A stretch of 64,000 bases of DNA from Epsilonproteobacteria bacterium (ex Lamellibrachia satsuma) (GCA_003934925.1 JQIX01000044.1:1-64000); one strand, 5' to 3'. Shown: positions 44,263-53,141, counted from the stretch's first letter. The notes: a model not told the origin generated them from the sequence alone. Program-made: numbers and translations.

Positions 44263-45240
44263 CTATATTCCATTGTTCCCTGCCCAGGATACGATCTGTT
44301 CCGTGATCGAATCAGGAGTAGGGATCGAGGCAAGTTCAAGTCTGCGGTTATAGGGGATAGGTACATCCGCGCCTGAGATTCTTAACGGTGCCGCATCAAG
44401 GCTGTAGAACATTTCCTCGGCTGCCCAACTGATGATCTGTGCTCCATAGCTGCCCATTTTATGATCTTCCTCGACAACAACAATAGAACCTGTTTTTTTC
44501 AACGATGACTCAAGGGTTTTAAAATCAATAGGATTCAGCGAGCACAAATCGATCACCTCGCAGCTCTTGCCAAGCTGTTTTTCTATTTCAGGAACCGCTG
44601 CCATGACATCATCGACCATTTTAAGATAACTGACAATGGTCACATCTTTGCCCTCCTTGACTATACGTGCCTTGAAAGGGTCGAACTCGGCATTGAGGTC
44701 CACTTCTCCTTTTTTGTTGTAAAGCAGTTCATGCTCGATAAAAACGATCGGATCATCACTTAAAATGGCATATTTAAGCGCATGATAGGCATAGTTCACA
44801 TCTCCTGCGGCAAAGACGATCAGTCCTGGAACGGCACTGAGCATCTGTTCGTAACTCTCTGAGTGCTGTGCCGCCAGCTGGCGGCTAACGCCTTGTGGAA
44901 AGCGTACTACCATCGGCAAAGTGATCTTCCCTGCACTCATATAGCGGTATTTTGCCATATGGTTTATGATCTGATCAAATGCCAACAGCGCAAAGTTCGC
45001 TGTCATGATCTCCGCTACCGGGCGCAGACCACCCATCGCCATACCTACCGCATTTCCTACAATGGAAAGTTCCGCTATGGGTGTGTCGATCAGACGTTTT
45101 TCTCCATATCTGGCAATCAGCCCTTCCGTCACACGATAACTCCCTCCGTACAATCCGACATCCTCGCCCAGGACAACAACGGTCTCGTCAACTGCCATAG
45201 CTTCATCTATCGCTTTGTTCAATGCTTCACGATACAACAT
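44263..45240 (-). CDS. 2-oxoacid (pyruvate) dehydrogenase E1 component, beta subunit
   Basis: The 325-residue thiamine-dependent subunit has REALNKAIDEAM, VLGEDVGLYGGSYRVT (TPP-contacting Glu), DTPIAELSIVGNAVGMAMGG, PMVVRFPQG and VVVEEDHKMGSYGAQI. It forms a heterotetramer with the alpha subunit encoded upstream. The frame opens upstream to 45324, but that part overlaps alpha in another frame; AAGGATGTGCAA before ATG 45240 (MLYREALNK) fixes the start, overlapping alpha by 14 bases. Pyruvate is the likeliest substrate; acetoin or branched-chain 2-oxoacids are alternatives. Confidence 0.9.
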   Translation of the reverse strand: MLYREALNKAIDEAMAVDETVVVLGEDVGLYGGSYRVTEGLIARYGEKRLIDTPIAELSIVGNAVGMAMGGLRPVAEIMTANFALLAFDQIINHMAKYRYMSAGKITLPMVVRFPQGVSRQLAAQHSESYEQMLSAVPGLIVFAAGDVNYAYHALKYAILSDDPIVFIEHELLYNKKGEVDLNAEFDPFKARIVKEGKDVTIVSYLKMVDDVMAAVPEIEKQLGKSCEVIDLCSLNPIDFKTLESSLKKTGSIVVVEEDHKMGSYGAQIISWAAEEMFYSLDAAPLRISGADVPIPYNRRLELASIPTPDSITEQIVSWAGNNGI

Positions 45241-46198
45241 TTGCACATCCTTTACAGAAAACTTCGGTATAGAGCTCTTCAAGCTCCGGTTCTGGAGCAG
45301 CAGTTGCAAATTCAACTGCATCATCCACCACTTTCTGTGCCCGCTGCCGGAGTGTATCTATCTGCTCTGAACTGAGTAGATAAGTTTCATGAAGTACTTT
45401 TTCCATTCGTTCTATGGGATCCTTGGCTTTACATATCTCCAACTCTTCTTTACTGCGGTAGTTTCCCGGATCGCTCATGGAGTGTCCTTCATACCGGCAG
45501 GTCATGGCCTCAAGAAAAACCGGTCCATGCCCATCCTGAATCAGGTGCTGCGCCTCTTTTACAGCCTTATAGACCGCTACGGCATCCATCCCGTCAACTT
45601 CCATGGTCAGCATATACGGTTCCGCTTTTTTGGCCTGTTTTTCAAACGGTGCAACACGGGTAATCTTCGTTCCGATCGCATAACCGTTATTCTCGCACAG
45701 GAACAACAGAGGCAGCTTCTTGGTACTGGCATTGTTGAGCGATTCAAAGAACGCACCACCGCTGGTCGCACCGTCACCGAACACCACCATTACACCATCT
45801 TCCTGTCCGAGAAATTTACGGGCATAGGCACATCCGACAGCATTGGGGATCTGCCCGCCTACGATCGCATCACCGCCATAAAAAAAATGTGACGGATCAA
45901 AAAGGTGCATCGACCCGCCCCGGCCACGGCTGATACCGGAAGCTTTACCAAAAAGTTCCGCCATCACCGCTTGAGGGTCTATTCCCCTGCTGATCGCCAT
46001 TACATGTTCACGGTAAGTCGTGAAGACATCCCCTTTTTCAAATGCTTTCATTGCTGCAACACTAAAGCCCTCCTGGCCAATATCCAGATGCAGGAAACCG
46101 GCAATATCACCGGCCATGTAGTGCTCTTTTGCCGCCAATTCAAATAGGCGGCCCAGCACCATATCATAATAGATCTCTTCTGCAAGCAGCTTATTCAT
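45227..46198 (-). CDS. 2-oxoacid (pyruvate) dehydrogenase E1 component, alpha subunit
   Basis: The 323-residue subunit binds thiamine diphosphate through VVFGDGATSGGAFFESLNNA and ENNGYAIGT. It has the phosphorylation-loop region YRYEGHSMSDPGNYRSKEE with catalytic His, and SGISRGRGGSMHLFD. Decarboxylation of the 2-oxoacid occurs at the alpha/beta interface. It follows the acyl-carrier-protein gene by 11 bases. Most Campylobacterota rely on pyruvate:acceptor oxidoreductases, so this complex is notable. Confidence 0.92.
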   Translation of the reverse strand: MNKLLAEEIYYDMVLGRLFELAAKEHYMAGDIAGFLHLDIGQEGFSVAAMKAFEKGDVFTTYREHVMAISRGIDPQAVMAELFGKASGISRGRGGSMHLFDPSHFFYGGDAIVGGQIPNAVGCAYARKFLGQEDGVMVVFGDGATSGGAFFESLNNASTKKLPLLFLCENNGYAIGTKITRVAPFEKQAKKAEPYMLTMEVDGMDAVAVYKAVKEAQHLIQDGHGPVFLEAMTCRYEGHSMSDPGNYRSKEELEICKAKDPIERMEKVLHETYLLSSEQIDTLRQRAQKVVDDAVEFATAAPEPELEELYTEVFCKGCANVVS

Positions 46199-46209
46199 TA
46201 TCTTTCTCC

Positions 46210-46458
46210 TTACGTCATACGTTTGGCAAAATAGTCCGTCATATGTTCCAGCGTATCCACCTCACCGTAGTCAGATTCTGGAACTTCTACACCTAACTCC
46301 TCGTTCAATCCCGTCAAAAGGTTCAGAAAATCAAACGAGTCTATCTCTAAAGAGCGCTGTATATTTTCTGTTTCCGGGATCGTTTCTCCTTCATGTTCCG
46401 GTGCTATCTCGTAGATCTGTTCAACAATTTTCGCTTTGATCTCTTCATTCGTCATCAT
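46210..46458 (-). CDS. Acyl carrier protein inside the 2-oxoacid dehydrogenase operon
   Basis: The 82-residue protein is acidic, four-helical and has the phosphopantetheine site EIDSFDFLNLL (Ser41 in DSF rather than the DSL of AcpP). GGAGGAATT precedes tandem ATG codons, and the start overlaps the E2 stop by four bases. It is not in a fatty-acid synthesis cluster. Since lipoate is made from octanoyl-ACP and lipA plus a transferase are encoded next door, it may be a dedicated octanoyl carrier; this is inference. An acyl carrier for the adjacent acyl-CoA synthetase is the other option. Confidence 0.85.
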   Translation of the reverse strand: MMTNEEIKAKIVEQIYEIAPEHEGETIPETENIQRSLEIDSFDFLNLLTGLNEELGVEVPESDYGEVDTLEHMTDYFAKRMT

Positions 46459-47681
46459 AATTCCTCCGGTTTTTGTAATATTTGGTTCAGTTTATCTAAA
46501 AAAAGCGCTCCGGTCCGACCATCGGTAGCCCGGTGATCGCCTGCCAGTGTTGCCTGCATGACCTTGCGTACCGCCAGTGCATCACCAATAACCCACGGTG
46601 CATCAATGATCCGGCCTAAGCCTACCAGTGCTACCTGCGGCGGGTAGATCACACCATACACCCGCTCGACACCAAGATCACCGAGATTGGTAATAACAAT
46701 GGTCTGCTGCGTGATCTCTGAACTGCGAAGCTTGCCCGAACGTGTACGAGTGATCAGGTCATGAAAGGCTTTCATTGTCTGATCGAGGTTCATCTCCTGG
46801 GCATTAAGCAGTGCAGGAGTAAGCAGTCCACCTTCACGTCTGGCGATAGCCACACCAGGATTGATCGTTTCACTGATCTGCAAACCGTCCTCCTTCCAGA
46901 AGCCGTTGAGCTCCGGTACGGCCTGCAGCGCCTTGACAACTGCACGGATTATCAGTGCCGCCGGCAGGATACGCTCTTTGATACTGCGTTTTTTATTTTG
47001 CTCTGCCAGCCATTCCAGTGCCGGTGTCATATTGATCGATGTGGAAAGATAATAGTGGGGGATCTCCGCATTCGAACGGCTCATCGCTGCAGCGATCGCC
47101 TTACGCATACTGTCCGAACCACCCCGCTTCTTTTGTTTGGCCGCTTTGGCTGCTGCTTCAACTTCAGCCGCTCCGATCTTGCCCTGCATTTTGGAAGCAA
47201 GTGCATTAAGATCAACCCCAAGCTCCTGCGCTTTTTTTCGTGCTGCCGGAGAGATCTTTATCTCAGGGGACTCGGCATTTTTCGGAGCTTCCTCCACCGG
47301 ATTGGGAATTGTTTTTGTCTCTTTTTCTGCTGCCAACGGTTTGGCCGTTTCTTTTTCTATGGTTTTTTCCGTTTCCGCAACTTTCTTATCTACCGTTTTT
47401 TCTGTCGATACTTCCTGCTCTTTTTGCTGAGACTCCGATGTTTCATTCTCTTTGCGGATCGAGGCGATCGGTGTTCCGACAGCACAGGTCGTCCCCGGTT
47501 CGACCAGAAGTTTGTCCACCACACCGTCTTCAAAGATCTCAACCTCTATCACACCCTTGTTGGACTCTACCTCAGCGATCACCTGGCCTTTTTTGACGCT
47601 GTCACCCTCTTTGACCTTCCACTCCATCAGAGTGCCTTCTTCCATATCGGCACCGAGACTCGGCATTTTAAATATACTCAT
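46455..47681 (-). CDS. Dihydrolipoamide acyltransferase E2 (complete)
   Basis: The 408-residue core of the complex has a lipoyl domain (1-78, lipoyl Lys42 in VESNKGVIEV), a Glu/Lys/Pro-rich linker, a peripheral subunit-binding domain (about 142-178, ISPAARKKAQELGVDL) and a catalytic domain (about 188-408) ending in the DHRATDG motif (382-388) with His and Asp intact. All parts needed for acetyl transfer to CoA are present. It starts nine bases after the acyl-CoA synthetase gene and overlaps the ACP gene by four. Confidence 0.93.
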   Translation of the reverse strand: MSIFKMPSLGADMEEGTLMEWKVKEGDSVKKGQVIAEVESNKGVIEVEIFEDGVVDKLLVEPGTTCAVGTPIASIRKENETSESQQKEQEVSTEKTVDKKVAETEKTIEKETAKPLAAEKETKTIPNPVEEAPKNAESPEIKISPAARKKAQELGVDLNALASKMQGKIGAAEVEAAAKAAKQKKRGGSDSMRKAIAAAMSRSNAEIPHYYLSTSINMTPALEWLAEQNKKRSIKERILPAALIIRAVVKALQAVPELNGFWKEDGLQISETINPGVAIARREGGLLTPALLNAQEMNLDQTMKAFHDLITRTRSGKLRSSEITQQTIVITNLGDLGVERVYGVIYPPQVALVGLGRIIDAPWVIGDALAVRKVMQATLAGDHRATDGRTGALFLDKLNQILQKPEEL

Positions 47682-47690
47682 ATCCGATCC

Positions 47691-49442
47691 TTATTTCTCC
47701 AGTGTCGAGGTATCGCCCTCAGGCAGTCCAAGTTCTCTGGCTTTAAGCAGCCGCCGCATGATCTTCCCGCTGCGGGTCTTGGGAAGATTTTCCTGAAACT
47801 CGATCTCTTTGGGTGCTACAGCTGCCCCCAGTTTTTTACGTCCGAACCCTATGAGCTCACGCTTGAGTTTTTCATTTGGCTCATAGCCGCTTTTAAGTGA
47901 AACAAAGGCTTTGACGATCTGCCCGATCAGCGGATCAGGCTTACCGATGACACCCACTTCTGCCACTGCCGGATGCTCCATCAGTGCACTTTCCACTTCG
48001 AATGGCCCGACCATATGTCCGGAAGTCTTGATAATATCATCCGCACGTCCGACGAACCAGAAGTAATCGTCTTCATCTTTATAGGCAAGATCACCGGAAA
48101 TATACCAACCATCAACAAAACTTTTTTTATATTTTTCGTCATTGTGCAGATAACCGCGGAACATCGAAGGCCAGCCGGGTTTCAGTGCAAGATCACCGTC
48201 TTTACCCGGTTCTGTGATCTCCGTAACCGTACCGTCTCCATTCTGACGTACAACTGCTGCAACGATACCCGGCAGCGGCCGCCCCATTGACCCCGGTTTG
48301 ACATCCTCGGAGATATAGTTGGCGATCATGATCCCGCCAGTCTCTGTCTGCCACCAGTTGTCGTGAATCGGCATTTTCAGTTTCTCGACCCCCCACACAA
48401 CAGCTTCAGGATTGAGCGGTTCACCGACACTCTGTACCAGACGTAAATGTGAAAGATCATAGCTTTCAAGCGGATCGATATCGAGACGCATGAGACGGCG
48501 GATCGCTGTAGGCGCAGTATACCAGACACTGACCTTGTAATCCTGCAGAACACCATACCATCTCTCTGCATCGAATTCCGCTTCATTTACAATATTGGTC
48601 ACCCCGTGCAGCCAGGGCGCAATGATACCGTACGACGTTCCTGTCACCCAACCGGGATCGGCAGTACACCAGTACATATCATCGGGGTGCAGATCGAGCA
48701 CATACGCTCCCGTTACCCAGTGTGTATACATCGCTTTATGGACATGGATCACCCCTTTGGGCATCCCAGTTGTTCCGCTGGTAAAATGTAGCAGTGACAT
48801 ATCTTCAGGTTCCGTCGGCACTATCTCGAACATATCCGATGCCTTTTCCATCAGACGCGGCAGGGAAAGAACCTTTTCATTCATGTCTTCTTCGGCATCG
48901 ATCAGAAGAATAGTACGCAGCTCTGGAAGCTTGTCCATCTGAGGAGCAATTTTTTTCTCATAAAGCCTTTGTGTCGTCAACAGTCCCCGGGCATCACCAC
49001 GCTGCATCCGCTGGAGGATCGGCTCGGGGCCGAACTGGGAGAAGAGCGGGCACATCACACTGCCGTTCTTCAGGATACCCATCGCACCGATATAAAGTTC
49101 AGGAAGGCGCGTCGAAAGCGTATAGACACGTTCTCCTTTTTCGAAACCGAGTGTTTTAAGCACATTGGCGAAACGTGCACTCTCCTTTTTCATCTGGCTA
49201 AAAGTAAAAGTACGTTCTTCTCCGTTCTCACCCAGCCAGATCAGTGCCGTCTTATCTGCCAAAGGACCGTTGGCATGTCGGTCGATTGCTTCATGGGCGA
49301 TATTCAGACCACCCGAGGGCAGTCCTTCAAACTCTTTTGCAACATTCTCCCATTCAAAGCTATTGTACGTTACTTCATAACTGGTCATATTGGGCTCAAC
49401 CGAAAAATCAGCAGGGTTTTTTTTGATCCGTGTCTCTTCCAT
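47691..49442 (-). CDS. AMP-forming acetyl/acyl-CoA synthetase
   Basis: The 583-residue adenylate-forming enzyme has [20 protein letters not shown] (P-loop), [17 protein letters not shown], the [10 protein letters not shown] motif typical of acetyl-CoA synthetases, [20 protein letters not shown] and [13 protein letters not shown] with the acetylatable Lys. It resembles the shorter AcsA type (about 570 residues) rather than 650-residue Acs. As first gene of the dehydrogenase operon it would supply acetyl-CoA from acetate, or activate another acid. Its promoter region is shared with the divergent lipoyl-transferase gene and has a palindrome. Confidence 0.9.
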   Translation of the reverse strand: MEETRIKKNPADFSVEPNMTSYEVTYNSFEWENVAKEFEGLPSGGLNIAHEAIDRHANGPLADKTALIWLGENGEERTFTFSQMKKESARFANVLKTLGFEKGERVYTLSTRLPELYIGAMGILKNGSVMCPLFSQFGPEPILQRMQRGDARGLLTTQRLYEKKIAPQMDKLPELRTILLIDAEEDMNEKVLSLPRLMEKASDMFEIVPTEPEDMSLLHFTSGTTGMPKGVIHVHKAMYTHWVTGAYVLDLHPDDMYWCTADPGWVTGTSYGIIAPWLHGVTNIVNEAEFDAERWYGVLQDYKVSVWYTAPTAIRRLMRLDIDPLESYDLSHLRLVQSVGEPLNPEAVVWGVEKLKMPIHDNWWQTETGGIMIANYISEDVKPGSMGRPLPGIVAAVVRQNGDGTVTEITEPGKDGDLALKPGWPSMFRGYLHNDEKYKKSFVDGWYISGDLAYKDEDDYFWFVGRADDIIKTSGHMVGPFEVESALMEHPAVAEVGVIGKPDPLIGQIVKAFVSLKSGYEPNEKLKRELIGFGRKKLGAAVAPKEIEFQENLPKTRSGKIMRRLLKARELGLPEGDTSTLEK

Positions 49443-49478
49443 TAATTATCCTTTATCTTATTGTCGTACCAGGTAAAT

Positions 49479-49499
49479 ACTATAGAACTATAGTATAAT
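49479..49499. promoter_or_regulatory. Perfect palindrome overlapping a -10 in the acs/lipoyl-transferase divergent promoter
   Basis: ACTATAG-AA-CTATAGT (49479-49494) is a 7-2-7 inverted repeat. Its last T is the first base of TATAAT (49494-49499) for the rightward lipoyl-transferase gene, so a bound protein would block that promoter. A second dyad, GTTAA-7-TTAAC (49508-49524), follows near the expected start of transcription. No regulator gene is adjacent. Confidence 0.55.
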
Positions 49500-49547
49500 C
49501 CAAAATAGTTAAGAGAATGTTAACATGATCACAGGAAAGAGTAAAAA

Positions 49548-50342
49548 ATGCATACGTGGCGATTTATCGATAGCGGAGTGGGTTCGGCACAGTGGAATAT
49601 GGCAGTGGATGAAGCCCTACTTTATGCTTTCAAAGATGATGATCTGCCGATCCTCCGCCTGTACCGATGGGAAGAACCTTCACTCAGTTTCGGCCGGTTT
49701 TCACATCCTAAAGAGGTGATCGACTGGGACAGGCTGCGCTCAAGAAATATCCCGTATGTTCGGCGTATCACCGGCGGAGGTATTCTGGTACATGGGGATG
49801 ATATCTCCTATACACTTATCGTTCCGCGTTCCTTCATACAAAAGAAAGGAATCAAAAAGAGTTATCGGCATCTCTGTGCTTTTCTGATCCATTTGTATCA
49901 AAATTTGGGACTCGATGCCAATTTTGCCCATGATCTACAAGTTGCCGAAGCACACAGTGCTCTCTGTCTAGCCGGTACGGAAGCCTACGACATCATGATC
50001 GGAGGAAGAAAGATCGGTGGAAATGCCCAACGCCACACCCGTTATGCAATGCTGCAGCACGGGACTATTCCACTGAGGATCGACAGTGGCCGTTTTAATG
50101 CGCTTTTCCTGGAAGATCCAGGTATTTCACAGGCTGCTACTCTCGAAGGATTGCATATAGATACCACGGAAGCAGCACTGACCGAAGAAGTCTTAAAAGC
50201 ATTTTATGAGAGTTTTGGTACAAAGGCTCTCCAAGAACCTTTGAGCGATAAAGAACAGGCACTTACACAAAAACTTTTTGACGAAAAGTACAGCAGGGAG
50301 GAATGGAATGTCCACGCAGAAAATACAATATTCAAAGCCTGA
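49548..50342 (+). CDS. Lipoyl/octanoyl transferase of the LplA/LipM family
   Basis: The 264-residue protein has the BPL/LplA/LipB fold: NMAVDEALL, LSFGRFSHP, YVRRITGGGILVHGDDISYT, the Lys of IGGRKIGGNAQ (Lys155) and QHGTIPL. It lacks the C-terminal accessory domain of E. coli LplA. It has a Cys (Cys140 in SALCLAGTEAYD) where LipM has its acyl-thioester Cys, which points to octanoyl transfer from ACP rather than ATP-dependent lipoate ligation. AGGAAAGAG lies upstream. It overlaps lipA by 35 bases and would act on the E2 proteins in this window. Confidence 0.82.
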   Translation: MHTWRFIDSGVGSAQWNMAVDEALLYAFKDDDLPILRLYRWEEPSLSFGRFSHPKEVIDWDRLRSRNIPYVRRITGGGILVHGDDISYTLIVPRSFIQKKGIKKSYRHLCAFLIHLYQNLGLDANFAHDLQVAEAHSALCLAGTEAYDIMIGGRKIGGNAQRHTRYAMLQHGTIPLRIDSGRFNALFLEDPGISQAATLEGLHIDTTEAALTEEVLKAFYESFGTKALQEPLSDKEQALTQKLFDEKYSREEWNVHAENTIFKA

Positions 50343-51168
50343 GTGGCTGAGAAAGAAGATCACGCTCAGCAGTCTGCGTGAAGTTGAGGAGATTATCGCC
50401 AGAGGACGCTTACATACCGTCTGTCAGGAAGCCATGTGTCCCAATATCGGCGAATGTTTTTCCCGAAAGCAGGCAACCTTCCTGATCTTGGGAAAAGAGT
50501 GCACACGCCGCTGTACCTTCTGCAATGTTTCCAAAGATATACCGCTGCCTCCTGACCCGGATGAGCCGGGAAATGTAGCCAAGTCGGTACAGGCGATGGG
50601 ACTGCGCCATGTCGTCATCACCAGTCCGACACGGGATGATCTTCCCGACGGAGGTGCGGAACATTTTGCCAATACAGTTCGTGCCATCAAAGCATTTGAC
50701 AAAACGATTGTTGTGGAATTGCTGATCCCTGATCTGCAAGAGGATGAAACAGCGTTACGGGTCATCGCAGAGAGCGGTGCGGAGATCGTCGGGCATAACC
50801 TTGAAACAGTACCTCGACTTTATCATATCCGAAAAGGGGCAAAGTATGAACGCTCTTTGCGTGTGCTGAAAAAATTGGCGGAACTCAATCCCGATATTGC
50901 GACCAAAAGCGGGATCATGCTGGGCCTCGGAGAGCGTGAAGAGGAAGTGACGACGCTGTTACAGGACCTGCTGGACCATCATTGCAGACTGCTAAGCATC
51001 GGACAGTATCTTTCTCCTTCACAGGAGCATACAGAGGTCATCGAGTTCGTCCCGCCAGAGCGCTTCGATCATTTTCGGGACGCGGGAATGGCAATGGGCT
51101 TCCGCTTTATCAAAAGCTCACCCTATACCCGCAGCAGTTATATGGCAGATGAATATCTCAAAACGTAA
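50308..51168 (+). CDS. lipA: Lipoyl synthase
   Basis: The 286-residue radical SAM enzyme inserts two sulfurs into octanoyl-E2. Both clusters are visible: auxiliary Cys39, Cys44, Cys50 (CQEAMCPNIGEC) and radical SAM Cys65, Cys69, Cys72 (CTRRCTFC). TSPTRDDLPDGGAEHF and the C-terminal RSSYMADEY (conserved R-S-S-Y) are intact. The frame extends further upstream, but GGGAGGAATGGA before ATG 50308 sets the start. It completes the lipoylation pathway next to the dehydrogenase operon. Confidence 0.96.
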   Translation: MSTQKIQYSKPEWLRKKITLSSLREVEEIIARGRLHTVCQEAMCPNIGECFSRKQATFLILGKECTRRCTFCNVSKDIPLPPDPDEPGNVAKSVQAMGLRHVVITSPTRDDLPDGGAEHFANTVRAIKAFDKTIVVELLIPDLQEDETALRVIAESGAEIVGHNLETVPRLYHIRKGAKYERSLRVLKKLAELNPDIATKSGIMLGLGEREEEVTTLLQDLLDHHCRLLSIGQYLSPSQEHTEVIEFVPPERFDHFRDAGMAMGFRFIKSSPYTRSSYMADEYLKT

Positions 51169-51173
51169 CGGGT

Positions 51174-51515
51174 TTACGTATCGGTAAATTCGTCTAATGC
51201 TTTTTCAACGGGGATCAGGTACATCAATGCCGGGCCGCCATGCATCAGAACTGCCTGCATCGATGCATCCATGATCTCTTCCCGGCTTGCACCATTGTTC
51301 AGCGCTCCCTTGACATGCAGAGCGATACACCATTCGCACTGTGCCGCAATGGATAGAGCAATATTGATAAGGTCTTTCTCCTTCGTGCTCAATGCTCCAG
51401 GCTTTTCAACACTCATCATAAACTGATTGAATGCCGCTGTCTGCTTGGGAGACTCTTTCTGCAGGCGTGCTATCAATGCTTTGACCTCTTCGAGTTTCTC
51501 ACTGTAAATTCCCAT
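51174..51515 (-). CDS. AhpD-like carboxymuconolactone-decarboxylase-family protein
   Basis: The 113-residue protein has the AhpD redox motif QCEWCIALHVKG (Cys60, Cys63, His67). In mycobacteria AhpD takes electrons from lipoylated E2 and E3 to reduce peroxiredoxin. Here it lies tail to tail with lipA (five bases apart), next to E2/E3 genes, which supports a lipoamide-linked thiol role (inference). AAAGGAGAACGAA precedes the ATG. GTATA-5-TATAC lies upstream in its promoter. The 208-base gap to the PhnA-like gene otherwise shows only a weak CCGC/GCGG stem. Confidence 0.85.
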   Translation of the reverse strand: MGIYSEKLEEVKALIARLQKESPKQTAAFNQFMMSVEKPGALSTKEKDLINIALSIAAQCEWCIALHVKGALNNGASREEIMDASMQAVLMHGGPALMYLIPVEKALDEFTDT

Positions 51516-51723
51516 TTCGTTCTCCTTTGATATCTTTCTATCATTGTATAGTAAATATACGGATATTTAATTTAAGTTTACTGTTTAACGGCATATTGCG
51601 CTGAATTATAAACGGAATTTAATTGATTTCAATGTTCTTTTATAGAAAAATATATATTAGAGGGATGCTGTTATATGAAGTCCGCCCTTTTTCTCAGAGC
51701 GGAACCGGAAGAGGGAAAAATCT

Positions 51724-52263
51724 TTACAATTTCTTCAAAAACTCTGTTTTAAGGAAGATCATCGTACCGTTCACACGCCCCTGGATATGTGTCGGGTCAC
51801 CCGGTGCCATACGGATATTTTTTACCGTAGTTCCCTGCTTTGCAGTAAACCCTGCCCCTTTGACCACAAGATCTTTAATGATACTCACCGCATCACCTTC
51901 AACCAGTATCGTACCGTTACTGTCACGTGTAGGTTCAACTTTTTCTTCATTAAGCCCCTCTTCTGCCCATGCTCTGACATCATCTTCAAGGTACATCATA
52001 TCGAGCTGGTCCTGTGCACCGAGCTTTGTCAACAGTCTGAATGCCATGACCTGCACAGCCGGTTCTGTGCTCCACATACTATCATGCAGACAGTTCCAAT
52101 GTTTTTCATCCATTGCAGGATCTTCTATGGAAGCTGCACAGGTACTGCAAATTACGATCTGCTCATCTTTAGGTGCTACTGTATATGCTGTAAGACCCTC
52201 TTCGGAACCGCAAAGCTCACACTTGCCGCCGGATCTTTCCATCAGTGCTTTATCTATACTCAT
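51724..52263 (-). CDS. PhnA/YjdM-family zinc-ribbon protein
   Basis: The 179-residue protein has an N-terminal zinc ribbon (KCELCGSEEG, then VICSTCAASIED) and a C-terminal PhnA SH3-like domain (DSNGTILVEGDAVSIIKDLV, VKGAGFTAKQGTTVKNIRM). The N-terminal part is longer than in E. coli YjdM (111 residues) and includes WNCLHDSMWSTEPAVQVMA. Despite the name, involvement in phosphonate use is not established. It is monocistronic. Confidence 0.85.
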   Translation of the reverse strand: MSIDKALMERSGGKCELCGSEEGLTAYTVAPKDEQIVICSTCAASIEDPAMDEKHWNCLHDSMWSTEPAVQVMAFRLLTKLGAQDQLDMMYLEDDVRAWAEEGLNEEKVEPTRDSNGTILVEGDAVSIIKDLVVKGAGFTAKQGTTVKNIRMAPGDPTHIQGRVNGTMIFLKTEFLKKL

Positions 52264-52319
52264 TTTATTGTCCTTGTGAAAAATTACCGTATTTTACTCT
52301 TTTTTGATTAAACCAAAAA

Positions 52320-52802
52320 CTATTCTGCCATCTTCAGTCTTGCCAACAGCCCCGCTGTAGTTGTGTACCCCACTTCCATAAACTTCAACTTGCCCTGACT
52401 GTCATAGATAAATGTCGTCGGAAAGGCTTTCACCTTAAACTGTTCTGCCCACTTGCCATTCACATCATTCAATACTTTAAATGTCAACCCTCTCTCTTTG
52501 AGATAGGCTTGTATCTTGTCATCCTTTCCTGAACTGACAGCGATCGTCAATACTTCATATTTTTTCGATATGCTCTCAATATTGGAGGCTTCCAGCTTGC
52601 ATGTAGGGCACCATGTAGCCCAAAAGTGTATGACCAGAGGTCTTCCCTCTTCTGTGGAAAAGTGCTTTCCATCTACAAGTTGTGCTTCGATCTTCTGCAG
52701 CTGAATACTGTTTAATTCAGGTTTACGCACATAATTTATAATATTACTTAATATAAATATAAGAACCGCTCCAATTAAGATCTCTTTGAATACAGATCTC
52801 AT
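52320..52802 (-). CDS. TlpA/ResA-like membrane-anchored thiol-disulfide protein
   Basis: The 160-residue protein has an N-terminal anchor helix (MRSVFKEILIGAVLIFILSN) and a thioredoxin-fold domain with FWATWCPTCKLEA as active site, and the cis-Pro region FPTTFIYDSQGK. It would act outside the membrane in cytochrome c maturation or thiol reduction. ATG 52802 is chosen; a GTG at 52817 that overlaps the previous stop (TAGTG) is an alternative start and would imply coupling. Confidence 0.85.
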   Translation of the reverse strand: MRSVFKEILIGAVLIFILSNIINYVRKPELNSIQLQKIEAQLVDGKHFSTEEGRPLVIHFWATWCPTCKLEASNIESISKKYEVLTIAVSSGKDDKIQAYLKERGLTFKVLNDVNGKWAEQFKVKAFPTTFIYDSQGKLKFMEVGYTTTAGLLARLKMAE

Positions 52803-52816
52803 ATTCCAATTTTTCA

Positions 52817-53038
52817 CTAGCCCAGATCCAACCCGTCCCAAAATTCATCATAATCAAGGTTTGTCATGGCATTTTCATCATCCATGTTTTTCTCCAGAAG
52901 CTTCTGCTGCTCATTTTCAAAATACTGTTCCAGTGCCTCTTCCAACATCGTATTGATATCTTTTTTGAGTATCTCCGAAAAGGCTAACAGGTTCTCTACG
53001 GTACTTTGTTTTAATTCTATTTTTATATTTTGTTCCAT
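52817..53038 (-). CDS. Small ribbon-helix-helix-like protein
   Basis: The 73-residue protein has an N-terminal strand (NIKIELKQSTVENLLAFSE) then helices and an acidic tail (LDYDEFWDGLDLG). This resembles CopG/RHH antitoxin-like proteins, with the acidic tail as the part that would bind a toxin. No toxin gene is next to it; the downstream gene is a TlpA-like protein. It may be an orphan antitoxin or a simple regulator. Confidence 0.6.
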   Translation of the reverse strand: MEQNIKIELKQSTVENLLAFSEILKKDINTMLEEALEQYFENEQQKLLEKNMDDENAMTNLDYDEFWDGLDLG

Positions 53039-53141
53039 GCTGTATTCTACTGTAAGAAATCTTTTTAAACAATACGAAGATTTTGTTATACTGTTAAGGG
53101 CACCTCTAATAACCCTAAATATAACTACACAAAGGGAGAGT

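Noticed and set aside
46761-47900. 379-codon plus-strand ORF opposite the E2 gene
   Set aside because: It runs antisense through a clearly recognised E2, has a low-complexity Phe/Cys/Arg-rich composition and no ribosome-binding site. It is a shadow of the Ala/Lys/Glu-rich linker.
52817-53038. Toxin-antitoxin pair at the RHH-like gene
   Set aside because: The flanking genes are a TlpA-like protein and a divergent deaminase; no toxin-like ORF is adjacent.
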